A stretch of 64,000 nt of DNA from Microbacterium oxydans (lineage in GTDB: Bacteria > Actinomycetota > Actinomycetes > Actinomycetales > Microbacteriaceae), in assembly GCF_026559675.1 (NCBI RefSeq), contig NZ_CP092891.1:3410001-3474000 (forward strand), given 5' to 3'. A program made the translations under genes and the position numbers. Below the pieces are notes generated by a model. The model did no database searches. It worked only from the letters and a program-made list of their open reading frames with translations, and was not told the origin of the DNA. Shown piece after piece: positions 33,395 through 42,500 of the stretch; the stretch's first letter is position 1, and every line of letters begins with the position of its first letter.

Positions 33395-34657
33395 ATGCCC
33401 GCCCCGTTCATCCGCACACCGACCGAGCGCGAACGGCGGAGCGACATCGTGCTCGCGGCGGTCATGTTCGTGGGGGCCGTGCTGAGCGCGGGCCTCTCCT
33501 CGATCGCCGAGGTGTGGGGCGACGAGCAGGCCCCGCTGTGGACCGCCCTCGTGTACGCGGTCGTCGTCTGCGCTCCCCTGGCGGTCCGACGCCGGTGGCC
33601 CGGCACGGTCGCGATCATCGTCGTGGCCGCCTACTTCACCGCCGTGACGATCCGCATCCCGGAGATCTACGTCGGCAACATCGCGATGTTCATCGCCATC
33701 TACACGGCCGGCGCATGGATGAACGACCGCCGCCGCGCGATCATCGTCCGCGTCGGGATCATCGTCAGCATGTTCGTGTGGCTGCTGATCACCATGTACC
33801 GCGACGCGATCCGCGAGGCCGACAAGGCGGACGTCATCGCCGGCGCCATGTCGCCCTACGTGGCTTTCATGCTCATCCAGCTGCTGCTGAACGTGCTCTA
33901 CTTCGGCGGGGCGTACTACTTCGGCGAGCGCTCCTGGGCGGCAGCCGTGCAGCTGGCCGTGCTCGAGCAGCGCACCGCCGAGCTGGAGCGCGAGCGCGAG
34001 GTCACCGCGGCCCAGGCCGTCGCCCTCGACCGGGTGCGCATCGCCAGGGAGCTGCACGACGTCGTCGCCCACCACGTCTCGGTCATGGGCGTGCAAGCGG
34101 GAGCCGCGCGCCTGGTGCTCGAGCGTGATCCGGCCGAGTCCGCGCGCATCCTCACCGGCATCGAGGGCTCTGCCCGCGACGCGATCCACGAGCTGCGTCA
34201 GCTGCTGGAGACTCTGCGGACCCCCGGAGGAGAGACGACGGATACCGCCTCGACCCTCGCCCTCGACGACATCGCCGAACTCGTCGACGCCTCGACCGAG
34301 GCGGGACTGCCGACCGCCTACACGGTGATCGGCGATCCGGCGCCCGTCCCGTCGCTCATCGCCGTGAATCTCTACCGCATCGCGCAGGAATCGCTGACGA
34401 ACGCCCGCCGTCACGCCGGCCCCGATGCGACCGCCGACGTCCGCGTGCGCTACGACGACGATGGCGTCGAGGTCGAGATCGTGAACACGGGGCGCCCGGT
34501 CGCCCAGCTGCGGCCCGGGCTCGGCCAGCTGGGGATGCGGGAGCGCGCCGCGGCCTCCGGAGGCACGCTCGAGGTGACCCCCCGACCGTTCGGCGGCCTG
34601 CGTGTGCGCGCCCGTGTGCCCTTTCCCATCGCGAGCGAATCGAGCATGAACCGATGA
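33395..34657 (+). CDS. NarL-type sensor histidine kinase
   Basis: A 420-residue membrane kinase. Five or so hydrophobic helices (residues about 20-190) are followed by a coiled coil (LEQRTAELEREREV), the HisKA_3 phospho-acceptor motif RELHDVVAHHVSVM and a C-terminal HATPase domain (AQESLTNARRHAG, GLGQLGMRERAAASGG). It overlaps its response regulator by ATGA. There is no extracellular sensing domain, so the membrane region itself may sense the signal. Confidence 0.93.
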   Translation: MPAPFIRTPTERERRSDIVLAAVMFVGAVLSAGLSSIAEVWGDEQAPLWTALVYAVVVCAPLAVRRRWPGTVAIIVVAAYFTAVTIRIPEIYVGNIAMFIAIYTAGAWMNDRRRAIIVRVGIIVSMFVWLLITMYRDAIREADKADVIAGAMSPYVAFMLIQLLLNVLYFGGAYYFGERSWAAAVQLAVLEQRTAELEREREVTAAQAVALDRVRIARELHDVVAHHVSVMGVQAGAARLVLERDPAESARILTGIEGSARDAIHELRQLLETLRTPGGETTDTASTLALDDIAELVDASTEAGLPTAYTVIGDPAPVPSLIAVNLYRIAQESLTNARRHAGPDATADVRVRYDDDGVEVEIVNTGRPVAQLRPGLGQLGMRERAAASGGTLEVTPRPFGGLRVRARVPFPIASESSMNR

Positions 34658-35361
34658 GCACCCCGATCCGCGTGCTGCTCGTCGACGACCACGCCCTGCT
34701 GCGCGCCGGCTTCCGCACGATCCTCGATACCCAGCCCGATATCACCGTGGTCGGCGAGGCGTCGTCCGGAGCGGACGCCGTGGCGCAGGCATCCGCTCTC
34801 CTCCCCGACGTCATCACGATGGACGTGCAGATGCCCGACATGGACGGCATCGAGGCGACCCGGCGCATCGTCGCGGACCCGGCGGTCGGCGCGGCCATCG
34901 CGATCGTGACGACCTTCGACCGCGACGACTACCTCTACCAGGCGCTGGATGCCGGAGCCAGCGGCTTCCTGCTGAAGAACGCCGGGGCGGAGGATCTGAT
35001 CGGCGCCGTCCGCGCCCTCGCCGCGGGCGACGGGATGCTGGCGCCCGAGGTGACCCGGCGGGTGCTCGCGCGCTTCGCCGCGACAACGGCGGAGCAACCG
35101 GCGTCTGTCCCGGCCTCATCGGTCCCGGTCGCGACGGCGGGCGTTCCGGTCGCGAAGGTGTCCCTCGCCGAGCCGCTCACCGAACGCGAGGCCGAGGTGC
35201 TCACGCTGCTCGCGGACGCCCGGAGCAACGCCGAGATCGCGCGAGCGCTGTTCATCGGCGAGGCGACCGTGAAGACGCACGTCTCACGCGTCCTGCAGAA
35301 GCTCGGCGCCCGCGACCGGGTGCAGGCCGTCGTCCTCGCGCATCGCATGGGCCTCGCCTAG
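34654..35361 (+). CDS. NarL/FixJ-family response regulator
   Basis: 235 residues. The receiver domain (VLLVDDHALLRAGF, phospho-acceptor Asp in ITMDVQMPDMDG, Lys in LLKNAG) is followed by a linker rich in Ala/Val and a LuxR-type helix-turn-helix (LTEREAEVLTLLADARSNAEIARALFIGEATVKTHVSRVLQKL). It partners the kinase directly upstream. The regulated genes may be the downstream methyltransferase and others, but no binding site is evident. Confidence 0.94.
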   Translation: MSTPIRVLLVDDHALLRAGFRTILDTQPDITVVGEASSGADAVAQASALLPDVITMDVQMPDMDGIEATRRIVADPAVGAAIAIVTTFDRDDYLYQALDAGASGFLLKNAGAEDLIGAVRALAAGDGMLAPEVTRRVLARFAATTAEQPASVPASSVPVATAGVPVAKVSLAEPLTEREAEVLTLLADARSNAEIARALFIGEATVKTHVSRVLQKLGARDRVQAVVLAHRMGLA

Positions 35362-35371
35362 GACGACAGCC

Positions 35372-36010
35372 GTGACCGAGTACTGGAACCACAACGCGGC
35401 GTACCACGGGTGGATCATCAGAGCCGTCTCGGGCGCACATCGGCGCGATGCCCTCGACGTCGGATGCGGCGAAGGGCTCCTCCTGCAGCGACTCGCCCCC
35501 GGGTACGACACCGTGACCGGCATCGAGCCCCACCCGGGAACAGCCGAGCGCGCGCGGGCGCGACTCCGCGACATCCCGGATGCGACCGTCGTCCTCTCCG
35601 ACTTCGCGGACTTCGACGCGGGCGACCGACGGTTCGACCTCCTCACGTTCGTCGCGACCTTGCATCACATGGATACGCGCTCGTCGCTGGCGAAGGCCGT
35701 GACGCTCCTCCGCCCCGGCGGGAGGCTGCTGATCGTCGGACTCGCCGCCGACCGCACGCCCGCGGACTGGACCCTGTCGGCCCTCGCGCTGCCGTGGGCG
35801 CGGCTCGGGTCGATGCTCCACCGCGAGTCGCGCGACATCGGCGTCCCCACCGCCGCGCCCACCGAGAGCATCGCGGACATCCGCTCCCTCGCCCGCGATC
35901 TGCTCCCCGGCGCCCGCCTCCGCCGCGGGATCTACTACCGCTACCTGCTGTCCTGGACGAAGCCGGCACCGACGCCGAGCGAGACGCCGGGTGGGCCGAC
36001 CGGACGGTGA
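35372..36010 (+). CDS. Class I SAM-dependent methyltransferase
   Basis: 212 residues. SAM-binding motif I ALDVGCGEGLLLQRL is at about 27-41, motif II acidic residue in GIEPHPG, and a later LLRPGGRLLIVGLA strand. GTG 35372 is 10 nt after the response regulator stop, so the gene is probably in the same operon. It resembles ubiquinone/tellurite-resistance-type small-molecule methyltransferases; the substrate is unknown. Confidence 0.85.
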   Translation: MTEYWNHNAAYHGWIIRAVSGAHRRDALDVGCGEGLLLQRLAPGYDTVTGIEPHPGTAERARARLRDIPDATVVLSDFADFDAGDRRFDLLTFVATLHHMDTRSSLAKAVTLLRPGGRLLIVGLAADRTPADWTLSALALPWARLGSMLHRESRDIGVPTAAPTESIADIRSLARDLLPGARLRRGIYYRYLLSWTKPAPTPSETPGGPTGR

Positions 36011-36039
36011 GGGTCGTCCCGCACACCGGCACCCCGCGA

Positions 36040-36045
36040 TAACCT
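36040..36045 (+). promoter_or_regulatory. -10 element TAACCT of the BenE-like gene
   Basis: TAACCT lies 7 nt before ATG 36053. Confidence 0.45.
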
Positions 36046-36052
36046 CGGAGCC

Positions 36053-37225
36053 ATGCCCGACGCCGCGCCCCTGTCCCGCCCGATCATGGCGGGGGTGGTC
36101 ACGGCCCTCGTCGGATTCACGAGTTCCTTCGCGGTCGTACTGACCGGGCTCGACGCCGTCGGGGCGAACGCGCCCCAGGCGGCCAGCGGACTCCTCGCGG
36201 TCAGCCTCATGATGGGCCTCGCGTGCGTGGTGCTCGCCTGGCGGTACCGGATGCCGATCACCGTGGCGTGGTCCACTCCCGGCGCGGCGCTCCTGGTGGC
36301 GACCGGCACCGTCGACGGCGGCTGGTCCGCGGCGGTGGGCGCGTTCCTGGTGACCGCGGCGCTGATCCTGCTCACGGCGCTCTGGCCGGCGCTCGGCGCC
36401 CTGATCGCCCGCATCCCGCCGTCGATCGCCCAGGCAATGCTGGCCGGCGTGCTGCTGCCGCTGTGCCTCGCCCCGATCACGGGGATCGTCACGAATCCCT
36501 GGGGCGTGATCCCGGTCGTGCTCACCTGGCTGGTGTTCGCGCGCCTGGCGCCCCGGTGGGCGGTGCCGCTCGCGTTCGTGGCCGCGACCGTGGTGGTCGC
36601 GGTCTCCCTGATCGGTGAGGGTGCCGCATTCGATCCGCGCGTGCTGCTGCCGCACCTCGAGTTCACGACGCCGACGTTCACGGTCGGCGCCCTCGTGGGC
36701 CTCGCGCTCCCGCTGTTCATCGTGACCATGGCCTCCCAGAACGTGCCGGGCATCGCGATCATGCGCAGCTTCGGCTACGAGGTGCCCTGGCGTCCGGCCA
36801 TGCTGGTCACCGGACTGGGCACCGCGGTCGGAGCCACCGCGGGCGGGCACGCCATCAACCTCGCCGCGATCAGCGCGGCCCTCGCCGCTTCGCCGGATGC
36901 CGACCCCGATCCGAAGCGGCGGTGGGTGGCCGGCGTCTCGACCGGGGCGTCGTACCTCGTGCTCGGCGCGTTCTCCGCCGCGTTCGCCGCTCTCGTGGTG
37001 CTCGCACCCGCCGCCGTGATCCCCGCCGTCGCCGGTCTCGCGCTGTTCGCGGCGTTCGGCTCGTCGGTGCAGCAGGCGATCGACGAACCGGGCGAGCGCA
37101 TCCCCGCCGTGGTGACCTTCCTGGTGGCCGCATCCGGCATCGCCGTGCTCGGCGTCAGCGCCGCGTTCTGGGCCCTCGTCGCCGGCCTCCTGGTCCGCAC
37201 GGTCCTCCACCCACCCCGCCCCTGA
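36053..37225 (+). CDS. BenE-family benzoate/H+ symporter-like transporter
   Basis: A 390-residue inner-membrane protein with about 12 helices. It matches BenE by VTALVGFTSSFAVVLTGLDAVGA at the N-terminus, PITVAWSTPGAALL, and the central IVTMASQNVPGIAIMRSFGY. The family imports benzoate or related aromatic acids. No benzoate-degradation genes are nearby, so the substrate is uncertain. It is followed by a repeat-rich gap. Confidence 0.9.
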   Translation: MPDAAPLSRPIMAGVVTALVGFTSSFAVVLTGLDAVGANAPQAASGLLAVSLMMGLACVVLAWRYRMPITVAWSTPGAALLVATGTVDGGWSAAVGAFLVTAALILLTALWPALGALIARIPPSIAQAMLAGVLLPLCLAPITGIVTNPWGVIPVVLTWLVFARLAPRWAVPLAFVAATVVVAVSLIGEGAAFDPRVLLPHLEFTTPTFTVGALVGLALPLFIVTMASQNVPGIAIMRSFGYEVPWRPAMLVTGLGTAVGATAGGHAINLAAISAALAASPDADPDPKRRWVAGVSTGASYLVLGAFSAAFAALVVLAPAAVIPAVAGLALFAAFGSSVQQAIDEPGERIPAVVTFLVAASGIAVLGVSAAFWALVAGLLVRTVLHPPRP

Positions 37226-37274
37226 CCCCCTCTCTCCCCTCTCCCCCCTCCCCCCTCCCTCCCCCTCCCTCCTC
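37226..37274 (+). repeat. 49-nt pure pyrimidine tract
   Basis: C and T only, beginning directly after the BenE stop codon, mostly CCCTC/CCCCCT units. Such tracts can form triplex (H-DNA) or act as rut-like, unstructured C-rich RNA for Rho loading. No intrinsic terminator hairpin is visible after this gene. Confidence 0.6.
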
Positions 37275-37283
37275 GTCACCGTC

Positions 37284-37305
37284 GTCGAGTGCACGAGTAC
37301 TCGAC
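37284..37305. repeat. Hairpin with arms GTCGAGT/ACTCGAC in intergenic repeat cluster
   Basis: 7-bp perfect arms with an 8-nt loop GCACGAGT. It contains GTGCAC, which recurs in the direct repeats at 37332-37363; a 14-nt match (GTGCACGAGTACTC) also occurs inverted inside the ROK gene near 28312. Possibly a REP-like element. Confidence 0.45.
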
Positions 37306-37331
37306 GAGCGCACGGCGGATATGCGCCGGGC

Positions 37332-37363
37332 TCCCGTGCACTCGGCGACATCCCGTGCACTCG
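37332..37363. repeat. Two direct repeats TCCCGTGCACTCG, period 19
   Basis: Copies at 37332-37344 and 37351-37363 are identical over 13 nt. Each carries the palindrome GTGCAC. Confidence 0.55.
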
Positions 37364-37371
37364 ACGCCTGA

Positions 37372-37404
37372 GGGAGGCAGCAGGGAGGCAGCAGGGAGGC
37401 AGGA
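37372..37404. repeat. Three tandem 11-bp repeats GGGAGGCAGCA
   Basis: Units begin at 37372, 37383 and 37394; the third ends GGA. The array is purine-rich, the opposite strand bias to the pyrimidine tract at 37226. Confidence 0.6.
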
Positions 37405-37478
37405 GGCGGGGGCTCCCCCGGGTGGGTGATGCCGCGGGGTCCGCCGTGCGGGGGATGCCCCGGGGAGGGGCCCGGTCG

Positions 37479-37484
37479 TAGCGT
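37479..37484 (+). promoter_or_regulatory. -10 element TAGCGT of the ABC exporter operon
   Basis: TAGCGT lies 7 nt before ATG 37492. Confidence 0.5.
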
Positions 37485-37491
37485 GAGAGAC

Positions 37492-38388
37492 ATGACGACA
37501 GGAATGCTCGAACTCTCCGGCATCACCAAGAGCTACGGCTCTCGGCGCGTGCTCGACGACGTGTCCTTCACGGTCGCCCCCGGGCGCCTGACGGGCTTCG
37601 TCGGCGGCAACGGCGCCGGCAAGACCACCACCATGCGGATCGTCCTCGGTCTGCTCTCCTCCGACGGGGGAAGCGTGAAGCTGGATGGCGCGCCGCTCAC
37701 CGCCGAGGACCGCCGTCGCTTCGGCTACATGCCGGAGGAGCGCGGCCTCTACCCGAAGATGAAGGTGCTCGAGCAGATCGTCTACCTCGCCCGCCTGCAC
37801 GGCTTCGGCAAGTCGGACGCCACAGAGCGCGCGACGGCCCTGCTCACGGAGCTCGGCCTCGGCGAGCGGCTGAACGACACGATCGAGTCGCTGTCGCTGG
37901 GCAACCAGCAGCGGGCGCAGATCGCCGCCTCGCTCGTGCACGATCCCGAGGTGCTCATCCTCGACGAGCCGTTCTCGGGCCTCGACCCGCTCGCGGTCGA
38001 CGTGGTCGCCGGCGTGCTGCAGTCCAGCGCGGCCAAGGGCGCATCGATCCTCTTCTCCTCCCACCAGCTCGACGTGGTCGAGCGCCTGTGCGACGACCTC
38101 GTCATCCTCGCCGGAGGCACGATCCGCGCGTCCGGCTCCCGCGACGCACTGCGCGCCGAGCACGCCCACGACCGCTACGAGCTGGTCTCGGCCGGAGACG
38201 CCGGCTGGCTGCGCACCGAGCCCGGCGTGACGGTCGTCGACTTCGAGGGCGGCTACGCGCTGTTCGACGCGGACGGCCCCGAGACGGCGCAGCGCGTGCT
38301 GCAGTCGGCCGTGCAGCGCGGCGATGTCGCGAGCTTCGCCCCCAAGCATCCGTCCCTCGCGCAGATCTTCAAGGAGGTCATCCAGTGA
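37492..38388 (+). CDS. ABC exporter ATP-binding protein (NatA/YhaQ-like)
   Basis: A 298-residue ATPase. Walker A GGNGAGKTT, Q-loop region, signature LSLGNQQRAQIAA (the LSxGNQQ form of NatA/YhaQ-type exporters), Walker B LILDEPFSGLD and switch His in SSHQLDVVERL are all intact. A C-terminal DUF4162-like extension follows. It overlaps the permease start (GTGA). The likely role is Na+ or drug export together with that permease. Confidence 0.92.
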   Translation: MTTGMLELSGITKSYGSRRVLDDVSFTVAPGRLTGFVGGNGAGKTTTMRIVLGLLSSDGGSVKLDGAPLTAEDRRRFGYMPEERGLYPKMKVLEQIVYLARLHGFGKSDATERATALLTELGLGERLNDTIESLSLGNQQRAQIAASLVHDPEVLILDEPFSGLDPLAVDVVAGVLQSSAAKGASILFSSHQLDVVERLCDDLVILAGGTIRASGSRDALRAEHAHDRYELVSAGDAGWLRTEPGVTVVDFEGGYALFDADGPETAQRVLQSAVQRGDVASFAPKHPSLAQIFKEVIQ

Positions 38389-39473
38389 GCACCCCCACCC
38401 CCGCCCGCGGCTCCAACGGCATCTGGCTCGTCGCCGAGCGCGAGATCGGATCGAAGCTCCGCAGCAAGGCCTTCCTGATCTCCACCGGCATCCTGCTGGT
38501 GCTCGCGCTCGCTGGCATCATCCTCGGCGGCTTCGCGAGCAAGAACACCGATACGACGCCGATCGCCGCGACCGCCGAGACCGCGTCCGCCGTGTCGGCC
38601 ATCCCCGGGGTTGAGGTGACCGAGGTCGCCGACCAGGCTGAAGCCGAGAAGCTCGTGCGCGACGACAAGGTCGACGCCGCGGTGCTGGAGGGCGACGGAC
38701 CCTCGGGCTACACGATCATCGCCCTGCAGGATGCTCCGGGCTCGATCGTCTCGGCACTCTCGATCTCTCCCGAGGTCGTCATCCTGGAACCGGCGACGAC
38801 GAACCCGCTGCTGCGCTACTTCATCGCGATCGCCTTCGGCCTCGTGTTCATGATGGCCGCGGCGACGTTCGGCGGCACGATCGCGCAGAGCGTCGTGGAG
38901 GAGAAGCAGACGCGCGTGGTCGAGGTCCTGCTGTCCGCGATCCCGGCCCGCACGCTGCTCGCCGGCAAGGTGATCGGCAACACGGTGCTGGCGATGGGAC
39001 AGATCCTCGCCCTCGCGGCGGTGGCCACGATCGGGTTGATCGTCACCGGTCAACGCGAGGTACTCACGACCCTCGGAGCCCCGATCATCTGGTTCGCGGT
39101 GTTCTTCCTGTTCGGCTTCATCCTGCTCGCGGCGATGTTCGCGGCCGCGGCCTCGATGGTGTCGCGCCAGGAGGACATCGGATCCACGACCACTCCGATC
39201 ACGATGCTGATCATGGCCCCGTACATCCTGGTCATCGTGTTCAACGACAACCCGCTGGTGCTGACGATCATGTCGTACGTGCCGTTCTCGGCCCCGGTCG
39301 GCATGCCGATGCGCCTGTTCGTCGGCGAGGCGCAGTGGTGGGAGCCGCTGTTGAGCCTGGTCATCCTGCTCGTGAGCTGCGTGGCCGCGATCGTGATCGG
39401 CGCGAAGATCTACGAGAACTCGCTCCTGCGCATGGGCTCGCGGGTCAAGCTCTCCGAGGCGCTGCGCGGCTGA
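38385..39473 (+). CDS. ABC exporter permease (NatB/YhaP-like)
   Basis: 362 residues with one N-terminal helix (AFLISTGILLVLALAGIILGG), a large extracytoplasmic domain of about 150 residues, then five C-terminal helices beginning YFIAIAFGLVFMMAA. EEKQTRVVEVLLSA is the cytoplasmic coupling segment seen in NatB/YhaP-type permeases. GTG 38385 overlaps the ATPase stop. A strong terminator follows. Confidence 0.9.
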   Translation: MSTPTPARGSNGIWLVAEREIGSKLRSKAFLISTGILLVLALAGIILGGFASKNTDTTPIAATAETASAVSAIPGVEVTEVADQAEAEKLVRDDKVDAAVLEGDGPSGYTIIALQDAPGSIVSALSISPEVVILEPATTNPLLRYFIAIAFGLVFMMAAATFGGTIAQSVVEEKQTRVVEVLLSAIPARTLLAGKVIGNTVLAMGQILALAAVATIGLIVTGQREVLTTLGAPIIWFAVFFLFGFILLAAMFAAAASMVSRQEDIGSTTTPITMLIMAPYILVIVFNDNPLVLTIMSYVPFSAPVGMPMRLFVGEAQWWEPLLSLVILLVSCVAAIVIGAKIYENSLLRMGSRVKLSEALRG

Positions 39474-39483
39474 CGCGCACGAG

Positions 39484-39524
39484 AGAAGCCCCCTGCTCCG
39501 CATCACGCGCAGCAGGGGGCTTCT
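39484..39524. terminator. Bidirectional terminator between ABC permease and putA
   Basis: A 14-bp perfect stem (AGAAGCCCCCTGCT/AGCAGGGGGCTTCT) with a 13-nt loop lies 10 nt after the permease stop. The gene on the other strand (putA) ends 20 nt away, so it can serve both. Confidence 0.88.
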
Positions 39525-39544
39525 TCGTCCGTGCGAAGACCGGG

Positions 39545-42500
39545 TCAGATCACGCCGTCGGCGAGGGTGGTCGGGTTGCCGAAGCGGTGGTTCGTGATCG
39601 ACACGGCCTGCTCGTGCAGGAACGGCAGCATCTCGACACGGCCGGCACCGGTCACGGCGTGCGACCACACGGCCACGTCCGGCGAACCGTCGAGCGCCTC
39701 GAACAGCGCCGCGGCATCGCCGCCGACCAGACGGACGCGGTGCCACGTGCTCGCGGCCTTGGCGTAGTGCTTGGTCCACGCGGCATCCGACTCGTGCTTC
39801 ACCGTCACACCGTGCGCCCGCAGCGCCTTCTCGATGCGCGAGGGCAGGGCCGGAGCCGACACCGTGAACGGGCTGCCGCTGCGCAGGGCGGCGGCGAGCA
39901 CGCGGATGCCGTCCGCGAGGGGCGCGTGCTCGGCGATGCGCACGTCCACCGCGACCGGGCGGTAGCGGAAGAGGTTGCGCTCGACCCCGAGGCCGGACTT
40001 GTCGCTCACGGCTCCGAACTCGTCGACCCAGGCGCGCTCGTCGGATGCCGCGGCGCGGTGCAGCCAGTCGGACTCGGTCGCGTCGAGCTCGGTGGCCGCG
40101 GCGTCGAGCAGTGCGCCCACCGCGGGGGCCACGGCCGCTTCGGGCGCGACCGCGGGAAGCTCCGCCGGAGCCCAGTCGCCGAGGCCGAAGAGGTAGTTCG
40201 GGCCGCCGGCCTTCGCCCCCGCTCCGACCGCCGAGCGCTTCCAGCCGCCGAACGGCTGACGCTGCACGATCGCCCCGGTGATGCCGCGGTTCACGTACAG
40301 GTTGCCCGCCTCGACGCGGTCGAGCCACGTGCCGACCTCGTCGGAGTCGAGCGAGTGGATGCCGGCGGTGAGACCGTAGTCGACCGCGTTCTGCAGGCGC
40401 AGGGCCTCGTCCAGGTCCTTGGCATGCATGATGCCGAGCACCGGGCCGAAGAACTCGGTCAGGTGGAAGTACGAGCCCTCGCGCACGCCGGTCTTCACAC
40501 CGGGCGTCCACTGCTTTCCTTCGTCGTCGAGCTTCCGCGGCTCGACGAGCCAGCGCTCGCCCCTCTCCAGCTTCGTGAGCGCCGTGAGCAGCTTGCCGTT
40601 CGCCGGCTCGATGATCGGGCCCATCTGGGTGGCGGGGTCGTCCGGCAGCCCGACGCGCATCGAGGTCACGGCATCCACCAGCTGGCGCTCGAACCGCTTC
40701 GAGTCGGCGACGGATCCGACGAGGATCGCGAGCGAGGCCGCGGAGCACTTCTGCCCGGCGTGCCCGAATGCGCTGCGCGCCACGTCCGCGGCCGCGAGGT
40801 CGAGGTCGGCGGAGGGGGTGACGATGATCGCGTTCTTGCCGCTGGTCTCGGCGAGGAGCGGCAGGTCGGAGCGGAACGAGCGGAACAGCTGCGCCGTCTC
40901 GTACGCGCCCGTGAGGATCACGCGATCCACCGCGGGGCCGGCGACCAGGCGCGTGCCCAGGTCGCGCGAGGCCAGGTCGACGAGCGCGAGCAGGTCGCGC
41001 GGAACGCCGGCAGCCCACAGCGCCTCCACCATCACGGCGCCGCAGCGCTGGGTGAGCTTCGCGGGCTTGATGATGACCGCGGAGCCGGAGGCCAGACCCG
41101 CGAGCACACCACCCGCGGGGATGGCGACCGGGAAGTTCCACGGCGGGGTGACGACCGTGACCTTCGACGGCACGAACTCGGCGCCCGAGACGGTCTCGAG
41201 GTCCTTCGCGCGCTCGGCGTAGTAGTGCGCGAAGTCGATGGCCTCGCTGATCTCGGGATCGGCCTCGGCGATGGTCTTGCCCGCCTCGTGGGCCATGATC
41301 TCGATGAGCTGACCACGGCGTGCGGCGAGCTCGTCACCGGCGCGGTGCAGCACGGCGGCACGGTCGGCGGCCGGCAGCGCGGCCCACTTCTCGGCGGCGA
41401 CGGTCGCGGCGGCGAAGATGCCGTCGAGCTCGGCATCCGTCTCGACCTTGGCGATCGCGATGGTGTCGAGCCCCAGCGTCGAGCTCACCGAGCGGGCGAG
41501 GATCTCGCGTCCCCAGGTGCGGTTCGCGCCGAGCGCCGGGTCGGTGTCGGCCTGGTTCTCGAAGCCGGTCGTCGTGCCGGCCGGCGCCTCCGCCGTGCGG
41601 TCCTGCACGCGGTGGGATGCCGGCACCGAACGGTCGAGCTCGAGGGCGGCGAGCGAGCGCTCGAAGCGCTCCCGCTCCCGGGTGAGGAGCGTCGGGTTCG
41701 AGGCCAGCTCGAACACGGCGGACATGAAGTTCTCGGGGCTGGCGTTCTCCTCGAGACGGCGCACGAGGTACGCGATCGCCACGTCGAACTCGGCCGGGTT
41801 CACGACCGGCGTGTAGAGCAGGAGACGACCGACGTCCTTGCGGACGGCCTCGGCCTGCCCGGTCGCCATGCCGAGCAGCATCTCGTACTCGACCAGCGGG
41901 TCCGCGCCGGACGGGTCGGCCACGCCGCGCGCCTGGGCGAGCAGCCAGGTGTACGCGATGTCGAACAGGTTGTGGCCCGCGACGCCGATACGGACGGCGT
42001 CGAGGCGCTCGGGCGTCATGGCCCAGTCCAGCACGCGCTTGTAGTTGGTGTCGGAGTCCTGCTTGGTGCCGTAGGTCGCGAGCGGCCAGCCGTGGATCGC
42101 GGCGTCGACCTCCTCCATCGCGAGGTTCGCTCCCTTGACGACGCGCACCTTGATCGGCGCTCCGCCCTTCGCCCGGCGGGCGGCGGCCCACTCCTGCAGG
42201 TGCTGCATGGCGCCGAGGGCATCGGGCAGGTAGGCCTGCAGCACGATGCCGGCCTCGAGGCCCTCCAGACCCGGCTGGTCGAGGATGCTCGTGAAGGCCG
42301 CGATCGTCAGGTCGAGGTCGCGGTACTCCTCCATGTCGAGGTTGATGAACTTGGCCTTGCCCTGGGCCTCGGCCTGGGCGGCGAGCTCGTAGAGCGGGGT
42401 GAGCTTCTCGACGACATCGGCCACGGCCTCGTCGAACGACCACATAGACAGCTGGCTCACGACGCTGGAGACCTTGATCGACACGTAGTCGACGTCGTCG

